From an uncultured Collinsella sp. (GTDB lineage: Bacteria > Actinomycetota > Coriobacteriia > Coriobacteriales > Coriobacteriaceae), in NCBI GenBank assembly GCA_900554325.1, contig USHA01000006.1, forward strand, positions 1-49,626: DNA of 49,626 nucleotides, written 5' to 3'. Shown here piece by piece: positions 1 to 6,849 of this stretch (the stretch's first letter is position 1; every line of letters starts with the position of its first letter). The notes beneath the pieces were generated by a model, which worked only from the letters and a program-made list of their open reading frames with translations, made no database searches and was not told where the DNA came from. Both the position numbers and the translations under genes were made by a program.

Positions 1-1
1 G

Positions 2-85
2 AGACGGCGGTCGACGAAACTGGAGAGGAGGTATTACGAGCTCCTGTGCGAATTGGAGAGAACGCTCCCGCAAACTGCCTCTTGA
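2..85 (+). CDS. Possible C-terminal end of a gene cut by the window start
   Basis: The second forward frame is open from the window edge to a TGA at 83-85 and would end in a charged, helix-like tail (KLERRYYELLCELERTLPQ). The other two forward frames are also open here (to about 162 and 113), so the frame cannot be decided with confidence. This one is preferred only because its tail looks like a normal amphipathic protein end. No family can be named from 27 residues. Confidence 0.3.
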   Translation, partial: RRRSTKLERRYYELLCELERTLPQTAS

Positions 86-110
86 CAACTTATAGGAGCG
101 TCGGTTTTAT
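82..110 (+). promoter_or_regulatory. Possible promoter with consensus -35
   Basis: A perfect TTGACA at 82-87 is followed after 17 bases by TTTTAT at 105-110, four of six matches to a -10. It points rightward, where no sense gene lies: the next gene (trmB) is on the other strand. If real it would make an antisense or small RNA over the 3' end of trmB. Otherwise the stretch 111-227 shows nothing recognisable. Confidence 0.22.
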
Positions 111-227
111 GTTTCGCTATGCGGGCTGTGCTTGGCTATTGCAAAATAGTCTACTCACTTAGGTTTGAGGGCCGTTCGCTGGCGCCTATTTGCGCTTGTT
201 TGCCAACGCCGCGACCATCAGAAGCCC

Positions 228-1067
228 CTAGGACTCTTGCGGTAGACGCTTCTTGCCCTTGCGGGCACGGTTTCTAAAGTTCTCGACGGCCTCTTCCATG
301 CCCAGAGGCACATAGGCGAGCTCATCGAGGTTATCGGGCAGGTAGCAGGCTAGGCTTTGCTCCTGCGCGCGGCCCGCCGCGAGCTGTTCATCGCTGGGCT
401 GCGCTCCAGGTGTGGCGCAAATGCCATAGACGGCGGCACCCATCTCGCGCGTGCGGCGCTCGTACTCGGTCTCGGGATGCTCGGGATGGTCGCGGCGGAC
501 GTCGTCGCTTACCCAAAGCGTATCGTAGCCGGCCGCGGCAAACTGTCCCAGGGCGTAATCGCGCAACGGCTTGCTATCGGTGCGCAGCGTGACGGTGGCG
601 CCGGCTGAAAAGAGCGGGCGGTAGAGCATCAGATGGTCGATATGGACGAGTCGTTTTTTAGCGTACTTGGCCTTGGGCTGCGGCGTGGGAAAGTTAATGG
701 TGATGGCATCGAGCTCGCCTGCGGCAAACAGCTGTGGCAGCGATGCGGCGCCTCGGGGCAGGACGAGTGCGTTGGATAGCCCCTGTTCGCAGATTTTCTG
801 CGCGGCATAGGCGATGCAGATGGGCTCCTGGTCCATGCCGATAAAGAGGGTGTCGGGCTCGCGGTGGGCGCGCTCGACCAGATAGGTTCCCTTGCCACAG
901 CCAAGATCCAGGTGAAGGTGTTCGAAGGGCTTGCTGCCAGCTGGCGCGCAAGCCTCGCGCCAATCTCCGGCATAAGCCTCGGGGTTCGTCTCGATCGCAT
1001 CGGCGTAGCGCTCCAGGCGCTCCTCGAGCACAAAGTTCTTAGGCGTGCGAACGTGGACGGCTCCCAT
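228..1067 (-). CDS. trmB: tRNA (guanine-N7-)-methyltransferase TrmB
   Basis: A cytoplasmic SAM-dependent methyltransferase that would make m7G at position 46 of the tRNA variable loop. The 279-residue product has the SAM-binding motif LHLDLGCGKGTYLVE near residue 52, a family-type INFPTPQPKAKYAKKR segment (the usual form is xPDPWPKxRHxKRR), and a following RTDSKPLRDYAL stretch. At 279 residues it is longer than typical TrmB (about 210-240), with extra acidic and basic residues at the C-terminus (ending RNRARKGKKRLPQES). An AAGGAGCC ribosome site lies just before the ATG. The next gene upstream (1186-2058) is another methyltransferase on the same strand, 118 bases away, so the two could be co-transcribed. 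Family assignment is firm; the divergent PDPWPK equivalent is worth noting. Confidence 0.85.
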   Translation of the reverse strand: MGAVHVRTPKNFVLEERLERYADAIETNPEAYAGDWREACAPAGSKPFEHLHLDLGCGKGTYLVERAHREPDTLFIGMDQEPICIAYAAQKICEQGLSNALVLPRGAASLPQLFAAGELDAITINFPTPQPKAKYAKKRLVHIDHLMLYRPLFSAGATVTLRTDSKPLRDYALGQFAAAGYDTLWVSDDVRRDHPEHPETEYERRTREMGAAVYGICATPGAQPSDEQLAAGRAQEQSLACYLPDNLDELAYVPLGMEEAVENFRNRARKGKKRLPQES

Positions 1068-1185
1068 GAGGCTCCTTGGTCATAAGTATGGAACGCATAG
1101 CTGCGCGTTCCGTCAATGGGTTGAAAAAGGGTGGGCATAGTTTGCCCGAAAGATGCGGTGCGGCTCGGCGGCGAATCGTCGGTGC

Positions 1186-2058
1186 CTACAGACGTTTGAG
1201 AATCACATAGCGGTTGAGCTCGCCGCTGCGACCGTCGGCATGGAAGCGCTCGAGCTCGCGCACGGGGACCTCGCCGCTCTTGTAGAACGTACGGACGCCG
1301 CGCACCAGGTCGGTGATCTGCTGATCGTCAAAGTGATGACAATAGCGGTAGGCGTGGCGGTCGTTTTGCCAGCCAATGAGGTGGTCACCGGCTTCAAACT
1401 GCGCGGAATCGTAACCCTCAAACGGCGGGGTGAGCTCGGCGCGGGCCTCGGCGCGAACGGCCTTGCGCGCCATGCGCTCGTCGTTCATAAACTCCCAAAA
1501 GCTGATGGCGATGATGCCGCCTGGGCACGTCTGGCGCACCAGGGCGTCGAGCACGCGTACGCGGTACTCGCACGACGGCACGTGGTGCATAAATCCAAAG
1601 CAGACCGAGATGTCGGCGAGCGGGGCGTCGAAAAGCACGTCGGGTGTCTCGGCGGGGTTGAGCTTCATAAGGGCATCGAGCGCGTCGAGTTCCTGGAAGT
1701 GCAGGTTGGGAATGCGCAGGGCGTGACCATGTGCATCGATGGCCAGGTCTTGGCACGAGTCGACACCATAGAACTCAAACGGGCAGCTGGCGTCTGCCGA
1801 GGGGTTTGCGCCGTCGACGCCCTTGGCGGCAAGTGCGCCGCCGGCGGCAAAGTTCTCGAATCGCATGTTGCCGCAGGCAAGGTCGAAGACGCGGACGGGA
1901 TGCTCGATTGTGGCGACGTCGAGCTGTTCGAGCGCGATATCCATGGTACGTACCCAGCCGGGCCACGGGGCCTGGCGCGTATCGGAGAAGGAGGCGGAGT
2001 GCTCGCGATAGAACGTGTTGTTGAGCTGGATGAGCGATGAGGCGAAATCGCGGTTCAC
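1186..2058 (-). CDS. Class I SAM methyltransferase of the Trm9/ALKBH8 type
   Basis: Probable tRNA wobble-uridine methyltransferase, 290 residues. Near the N-terminus is FSDTRQAPWPGW (residues 24-35), which matches the FSxTRxxPWP signature that precedes the SAM fold in eukaryotic Trm9 and the ALKBH8 methyltransferase domain. Then come SAM motif I VFDLACGNMRF (57-67), a motif containing FMHHVPSCEYRVRVL, CPGGIIAISFWEF, and a late RYCHHFDDQQI resembling the RYYHxF segment of Trm9. Trm9 methyl-esterifies the cm5U34 made by Elp3, and an Elp3 gene lies 2 kb away (4036-5943). I chose the GTG at 2058 because GGAGGG precedes it by 11 bases; an ATG at 2106 and one at 2193 lack such a site. The Trm9 link is by motif, not proven; it could act on another substrate. 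Confidence 0.65.
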   Translation of the reverse strand: MNRDFASSLIQLNNTFYREHSASFSDTRQAPWPGWVRTMDIALEQLDVATIEHPVRVFDLACGNMRFENFAAGGALAAKGVDGANPSADASCPFEFYGVDSCQDLAIDAHGHALRIPNLHFQELDALDALMKLNPAETPDVLFDAPLADISVCFGFMHHVPSCEYRVRVLDALVRQTCPGGIIAISFWEFMNDERMARKAVRAEARAELTPPFEGYDSAQFEAGDHLIGWQNDRHAYRYCHHFDDQQITDLVRGVRTFYKSGEVPVRELERFHADGRSGELNRYVILKRL

Positions 2059-2325
2059 GGCGCGGAACTCCCTCCGTTGGCGGTGCGGAATAAACAGTAC
2101 GACCATACTACCGTTAACGCCGCAACGGGGACAACCGAGCCGTGGGTCATTGCTTTGTTTGGACACATTTCCGCAGCTCATATGTGCCCGCAACCGCCGG
2201 TTGTCAAAAATCTCACTAGAATAGGTGGCATGCTTTTGGCGGTGGCGGATAGATTTTTAACTGTGCAAGGCGCCTTAAGAACAAGAACGGTCCGGCGGCA
2301 CGGCTGGCATCACATAGGAGGAACC

Positions 2326-3042
2326 ATGAATGTAGAAACTGCACAGCGGCTCGCCGACCTTCGTCGCAGCAAGGGTTTTAGCCAAGAAGGGCTGGCGCGA
2401 AAGCTAGGGCTGTCGCGCCAGGCGGTCAGTAAATGGGAGCGTGCGGAGAGCTCGCCCGATACCGAGAACCTGATCTCGCTCGCCAGGCTCTATGGCGTGA
2501 GCCTGGACGAGCTGCTCAATCCGAGCGATGAGATTGAGGACGATATCGAGTTTGAGAATGAGGACCGCGCTCGTCAGCGCGAGGCCGAGGCGGCAGAGCG
2601 CGCACGCACCCATGAGGCGGCGGCACGAGCTACCGAGGCGGCAACACAGGCGAGTGACGCCGCCGCCAAGGCGGCGCAAGCGGCAAGCTGGAGTGCACAG
2701 GCCGCTAATGCCGCTACGGCGCAGGCGACGAGTGGCGGCGCAGTTGGCTCGACTCCGGTGAAGGGCCCGTTCCAGTCGTTCCCGTATTGGGCCGTGTGTT
2801 GGCTGCTGTTCTTTTTGCTGATGTTCCTGTTTGGTGCCGGCCCCTTTGCTGCGCTGATCTTCTTTACGATTCCCATCTATCACTGGGTGGCGCGTGCACT
2901 CGATGGCGATTGGGCGCGCGGAGATATTCAGGTTGGTTCGGCGCCGGTGGTCGCTAGGGCTCAGGATGTTTCCGCTCCGGTTGATACTGACGTGGCTACC
3001 GTGACTACCGCTGACCCGATTGCCAAAGAGGGTGATGAATGA
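2326..3042 (+). CDS. XRE-family regulator with alanine-rich linker and membrane helices
   Basis: 238 residues. Residues 5-60 form a Cro/C1-type helix-turn-helix (LADLRRSKGFSQEGLARKL... LSRQAVSKWERAESSPDTENL), followed by LARLYGVSLDELL, the standard linker of this family. Then comes an acidic stretch, an alanine- and glutamate-rich coiled segment (about 85-145) and two close hydrophobic segments (about 152-190, YWAVCWLLFFLLMFLFG and PFAALIFFTIPIYHWVA), so the DNA-binding domain is tethered to the membrane. TAGGAGGAACC precedes the ATG, which fixes the start. The stop overlaps the start of the DUF4097 gene (ATGA), implying translational coupling; the pair probably senses something at the envelope. 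Upstream 2059-2325 is the divergent promoter region; TAGAAT at 2217 is a possible -10. Confidence 0.8.
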   Translation: MNVETAQRLADLRRSKGFSQEGLARKLGLSRQAVSKWERAESSPDTENLISLARLYGVSLDELLNPSDEIEDDIEFENEDRARQREAEAAERARTHEAAARATEAATQASDAAAKAAQAASWSAQAANAATAQATSGGAVGSTPVKGPFQSFPYWAVCWLLFFLLMFLFGAGPFAALIFFTIPIYHWVARALDGDWARGDIQVGSAPVVARAQDVSAPVDTDVATVTTADPIAKEGDE

Positions 3043-3938
3043 TGAAGCTTTCGCATGAATCCAAGGTACGCTTGGGCGTTGGCATCGGAGCGTTTGTGCT
3101 CATCATCGGGCTTGTCTTTGGCACTTCGCGGACTTTGATTCATTTTGATGGCCCGTGGGATCTCGACGATGTTGTATCCGGCTTCTCTGGTATGGACGAT
3201 GCGGTTGACGAGGACGATCTTTTGGATGGCGGTAACTATTCCGCTCAGCCTCAGCAGCTTTCGAGCGAAACCTTTGATGCCGACGCGTTCACATCGCTTG
3301 ACTTGGACGTGACGTCGGGCACGGTCGAGGTCAAACACATCTCCAGCGGGCCAGTGCGCGTAATTGAAAGCGGTCGCGTGGCAACGGGGACCGTTGCCTT
3401 CGATGCGGCAACCCAGAACCTGGCCGAAATCAAGGGCTCTACGCTCAAGATTCGCCAGTTCGATTGCGATGACGAGCGCGCCATTGACCGCACGGTTACC
3501 GTCGAACTGCCGCGCGAAGTTGCCGATAACATGGTGGGCATTACAGCGAATGTAGGATCGGGTGACCTGACGGTCGCGGGCATTGCGTGTCATGACCTCA
3601 ACCTGACTTTGGACTCTGGAGACGTTGAGTTTACGGGCACCGTGACCGATACCCTGAATGCCGAGGTCGGTTCGGGCGATGTGACGTTCGAGCTCTACCA
3701 GGCCCCCGCGAAGTCGATGGACGTGAGTGTGGGCTCGGGCGATGTGGAGATGACGGTTCCGAACTCGACGGGCTTTAAGGCGAGCCTCACCTTGGGCAGC
3801 GGCGACTTTGAGAGCGATTTCCTTCCGCTTGGCTACGACGGCGAGACCATTTTGAATCTTGAATTCGATAACGGCGATAAGTCTGCTACGTATCGTTTTG
3901 AGGTCGGTTCGGGCGACATGTCGTTTGATCCGGAGTGA
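3039..3938 (+). CDS. DUF4097 beta-strand repeat (toast-rack) membrane protein
   Basis: 299 residues: a short cytoplasmic start, one membrane helix (about 12-30, VGIGAFVLIIGLVFG), then an extracytoplasmic domain of repeating beta strands. The DUF4097 hallmark is clear: repeated GSGD/SGD turns (NVGSGDLTV, LDSGDVEF, EVGSGDVTF, SVGSGDVEM, TLGSGDFES, EVGSGDMSF) spaced by about 20-25 residues, as in a beta-solenoid. Members of this family often sit beside membrane-stress regulators. It starts inside the stop of the preceding membrane-bound XRE gene, so the two form a coupled pair, plausibly sensor/effector for envelope stress. The exact ligand cannot be read. A second ATG three bases on (3042) is an alternative start. 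Confidence 0.82.
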   Translation: MMKLSHESKVRLGVGIGAFVLIIGLVFGTSRTLIHFDGPWDLDDVVSGFSGMDDAVDEDDLLDGGNYSAQPQQLSSETFDADAFTSLDLDVTSGTVEVKHISSGPVRVIESGRVATGTVAFDAATQNLAEIKGSTLKIRQFDCDDERAIDRTVTVELPREVADNMVGITANVGSGDLTVAGIACHDLNLTLDSGDVEFTGTVTDTLNAEVGSGDVTFELYQAPAKSMDVSVGSGDVEMTVPNSTGFKASLTLGSGDFESDFLPLGYDGETILNLEFDNGDKSATYRFEVGSGDMSFDPE

Positions 3939-3984
3939 CATGCGGTTTTCGGAGATCGGTACATATAGGCATGCTCTTTGATGG

Positions 3985-4022
3985 AGGCGCCGGAGCCGTG
4001 ACGGGCTTCGGCGCCTTTGCCT
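3985..4022 (+). terminator. Hairpin terminator after the XRE/DUF4097 pair
   Basis: AGGCGCCGGAGCC (3985-3997) pairs with GGGCTTCGGCGCCT (4003-4016) with one wobble or mismatch, followed by a short T-rich tract (TTGCCTTT). It ends only 14 bases before the elp3 start, so elp3 should have its own promoter immediately at this point. Confidence 0.6.
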
Positions 4023-4023
4023 T

Positions 4024-4029
4024 TACAAT
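4024..4029 (+). promoter_or_regulatory. Possible -10 element for a leaderless elp3 transcript
   Basis: TACAAT lies 6 bases before the elp3 ATG at 4036, directly after the terminator hairpin. The only purine run upstream of the ATG (GGGGA, 4030-4034) is too close to serve as a ribosome site. Together these suggest transcription starts at or next to the ATG. No convincing -35 was found. Confidence 0.35.
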
Positions 4030-4035
4030 GGGGAC

Positions 4036-5943
4036 ATGGAACAGATTATCTTGAACATACTCGAGGCTCTGCGTCGCGGCGAGACCGTGGACGACAAAGC
4101 GCTCGTCAAACTGATACATGCCGAGGCGCGCCGTGAGGGTGCCGACAAACGCGATTTGGCCAAGCGCCGTCTGCTGCCGTTCTACCAGCGGGTTAAACGT
4201 GAGGAGCCGGTTCGGTGGGCTGCGTGGAATGTCGATTCCGATCTGGAGCGTCAACTGCTGCAGGTCCTGCGTATGAAGCCGCGCCGAACGGCCTCGGGCG
4301 TGGCGACCATTACCGTCATTACCAAGCCCTGGCCATGCTCGGGCGATTGCCTGTTTTGCCCCAACGATCTGCGCATGCCCAAAAGCTATCTGCACGCCGA
4401 GCCGGCGTGCGCCCGTGCGGAGCAAAACTGCTTCGACCCGTATCTGCAGGTGAGCGCTCGTCTGACTGCGCTTTCGCAGATGGGACATGCGACCGACAAG
4501 ATAGAGCTCATTGTGCTCGGCGGTACCTGGAGCGACTATCCGGAAGGCTATCAGACGTGGTTTATGTCGGAGCTTTTCCGTGCGCTCAATGACGATGCCG
4601 TCGCCGGTGTGGCGGCAAACCCCATGTTGGCGCGTCCGGGCATCAGCCGTGCCGAGGCAGGGCGCCTGCTCGATGACGCTCCCGCCGATGCCCTGCCGCC
4701 GGTGGTAACAGAGCGCCGCGAGCGCTATCGGGCTGCCGGCATTGCGACCGACGAGGCCGAGCTTGCGAGCGGCGTTGCCGACGAGCAGGGGCGTGTGGAT
4801 GCTGTCGTTGGTGGCTATAACCGCGCAGTGCGTCGTCTGTACGGCCCCGGTACGCCATGGGGCGAGGCTGCCGAGTGGCAGACGGAAACGATGGAGGAGC
4901 TTGAGCGTCAGCAGCGCATCAACGAGACGGCGAAGCATCGCGTGGTGGGGCTCGTTATCGAGACCCGCCCCGATGCCGTGACGCCACAGGCGCTCACGCT
5001 CATTCGTCGTCTGGGCTGCACCAAGATTCAGATGGGCATCCAGAGCCTCGACCAGCATTTGCTCGATATCAACGAGCGTCGCATTTCGGTGGCTCAGATC
5101 GAGCAGGCGTTTTCGCTTGCGCGCCTCTTTGGCTTTAAGATCCATGCGCATTTTATGCTCAACTTATTGGGCGCCACACCCGAGGGGGACAAGCGCGACT
5201 ACGAGCGCTTTATGACCGAAGGGGCCTTTATGCCCGACGAGGTCAAGGTCTACCCGTGCGCGCTCATCGAGGGCTCGCGTCTGGTGGGCTGCTATGAGCG
5301 CGGCGAGTGGCGTCCCTATACCGAGGAAGAGCTGCTCGATGTGTTGGCCGACGACATCGTGGTGACGCCGGCGTTCTGCCGCATCAGTCGCATGATCCGC
5401 GACTTTAGCTCCGACGACATCATGGTGGGCAACAAGAAGCCCAACCTGCGTCAGCTCGTTGAAAACCGCTTGTCGGCTCGTGGGGAAGGCGCGACAGTGC
5501 GTGAGATTCGCTATCGCGAGATTAGCACGGCGGGCGCCGACTTGCATGAGCTGACCCTTGACGAGGAAGTGGCGTACGAGACGCCGGTGACGCACGAGCG
5601 CTTTTTGCAGTGGGTGACGCCGCAGGGCAAGATCGCGGGCTTTTTGCGTCTGTCTCTGCCCGATCGTGCTTTTGTTGCCGCGCATGCGGATGAGTTGCCG
5701 ACGACACCGGACGAGGCGATGATTCGCGAGGTGCACGTGTATGGCATGGCGGCGCGCGTGGGAGATCAAGGCCAGGCAGCCCAGCACCATGGATTGGGGC
5801 GTTTGCTCGTAGAGCGTGCGTGCCATATTGCTCGGGACGCGGGCTATGCGCGCATCAACGTGATCAGCGCGATTGGCACACGCGAGTACTATCGCCATTT
5901 GGGTTTTTACGACCATGGACTCTATCTGCAAAAGGAGCTCTAG
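4036..5943 (+). CDS. elp3: Elp3-type tRNA uridine(34) carboxymethyl-forming radical SAM/acetyltransferase
   Basis: 635 residues. Elp3 uses acetyl-CoA and radical SAM chemistry to make cm5U34 in tRNA anticodons. Visible: an N-terminal basic tRNA-binding region (1-85), the radical SAM cysteines CSGDCLFC (C101, C105, C108), GGTWSDYPEGYQTWF, ETRPDAVTPQAL and LGCTKIQMGIQSL in the TIM barrel, then a C-terminal GNAT acetyltransferase domain (about 480-635; VREIRYREIS, HVYGMAARVGDQGQAAQHHGLGRLLVERA, GTREYYRHLGFYDHGLYL). It is therefore full length with both domains. Bacteria usually modify U34 through MnmE/MnmG, so a bacterial Elp3 is notable, more so beside a Trm9-like gene. The downstream spermidine-synthase-like gene starts directly after the stop, so both are probably one operon. 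Confidence 0.92.
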   Translation: MEQIILNILEALRRGETVDDKALVKLIHAEARREGADKRDLAKRRLLPFYQRVKREEPVRWAAWNVDSDLERQLLQVLRMKPRRTASGVATITVITKPWPCSGDCLFCPNDLRMPKSYLHAEPACARAEQNCFDPYLQVSARLTALSQMGHATDKIELIVLGGTWSDYPEGYQTWFMSELFRALNDDAVAGVAANPMLARPGISRAEAGRLLDDAPADALPPVVTERRERYRAAGIATDEAELASGVADEQGRVDAVVGGYNRAVRRLYGPGTPWGEAAEWQTETMEELERQQRINETAKHRVVGLVIETRPDAVTPQALTLIRRLGCTKIQMGIQSLDQHLLDINERRISVAQIEQAFSLARLFGFKIHAHFMLNLLGATPEGDKRDYERFMTEGAFMPDEVKVYPCALIEGSRLVGCYERGEWRPYTEEELLDVLADDIVVTPAFCRISRMIRDFSSDDIMVGNKKPNLRQLVENRLSARGEGATVREIRYREISTAGADLHELTLDEEVAYETPVTHERFLQWVTPQGKIAGFLRLSLPDRAFVAAHADELPTTPDEAMIREVHVYGMAARVGDQGQAAQHHGLGRLLVERACHIARDAGYARINVISAIGTREYYRHLGFYDHGLYLQKEL

Positions 5944-6822
5944 ATGAACAAGCCAAGTGTTTCTGCCGGCGTCGTTGCCGGCGTTGCTCTGGGAGCCGCG
6001 GCGCTTGGTGCGGCCGCCGTCGCTGTTCGCGCTGCCTGTCTGCAGGTTGCGCGAACCCGCAATGGGTTGGCGCGTGTGAAACGCGTGCACGATGAGGGCG
6101 GCGATGAGATTCGCGTGTTGGTGCAAGGCGGCGTCTACCAAAGCGCGAGCTATGTCGGTGAGCGTTGGGCCGAGCCCGTCTTTGCGTACTATCGTGCGTT
6201 TGACGACGTGTTTGAGTCCGAGGATGCGATGCGCGACGCTTATGGTCACGGCATCGACCGTATGCTTATGCTGGGCGGCGGCGGGTTTGCCTATCCTAAA
6301 TTCGCCCTGATGTCGCACGAGGGCTTGCGCATGGACGTCATCGAGTATGACGGAGAGATTACGCGCCTGGCGCGCCGTTGGTTCTATCTGGACGAGCTGG
6401 AGCGCACGGTGGGCGACCGCTTGCGGGTGATTACTGCTGAGGCTCGCTCGTATCTGGGTGTGACGAGTGTGGGCCATCGTCGCTACGACGTGGTCGTGAG
6501 CGATTGCTTTGGCGGTGCCGAGCCCGTACGCGAGCTGGCGACGGTTGAAGCGTTGCGTTTGGTGCGGGGCAGCCTAAATGTCGGTGGCGTCTACGTTGCC
6601 AATATCGTGAGCGCAAGCGAGGGGAGCGATGTGACGTTCCTGCGCGACTGTGCCGCCACGGCGCTTGAGGTGTTCGACCATGCTTGGGTGGTCCCATGTG
6701 GCGATGCAGAGTTCGGCGGCGAGGAGAATTATCTGCTCATCGCCAGCGACGGCGACTACGCCTTTGCCGAAGCCGTGTCCTTCGACACCGACTTCCTCGG
6801 CACCGTCCTTCACGACAAGTAA
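5944..6822 (+). CDS. Membrane-anchored spermidine-synthase-like protein
   Basis: 292 residues. One N-terminal hydrophobic segment (about 8-33, alanine/valine rich) is followed by a Rossmann domain of the spermidine synthase type: MLMLGGGGFAYPKF (motif I), MDVIEYDGEITRLARRWF (acidic residue that binds the aminopropyl donor), and YDVVVSDCFGGAEPVREL (the family's D-x-x-D/F-G region). The anchor, and divergence around the polyamine site, mean it may not make spermidine; similar proteins are annotated only as fold members. It begins immediately after the elp3 stop with AAGGAGCTCTAG as ribosome site, so it is translated from the same message. It converges on the helicase gene ending at 6850. Confidence 0.72.
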   Translation: MNKPSVSAGVVAGVALGAAALGAAAVAVRAACLQVARTRNGLARVKRVHDEGGDEIRVLVQGGVYQSASYVGERWAEPVFAYYRAFDDVFESEDAMRDAYGHGIDRMLMLGGGGFAYPKFALMSHEGLRMDVIEYDGEITRLARRWFYLDELERTVGDRLRVITAEARSYLGVTSVGHRRYDVVVSDCFGGAEPVRELATVEALRLVRGSLNVGGVYVANIVSASEGSDVTFLRDCAATALEVFDHAWVVPCGDAEFGGEENYLLIASDGDYAFAEAVSFDTDFLGTVLHDK

Positions 6823-6849
6823 GTCTCCCCGTCCCAAAAAAGACTGGTC

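Noticed and set aside
3886..6477. Long minus-strand frames opposite elp3 and the spermidine-synthase-like gene
   Set aside because: Antisense shadows of well-supported genes; no motifs and no ribosome sites.
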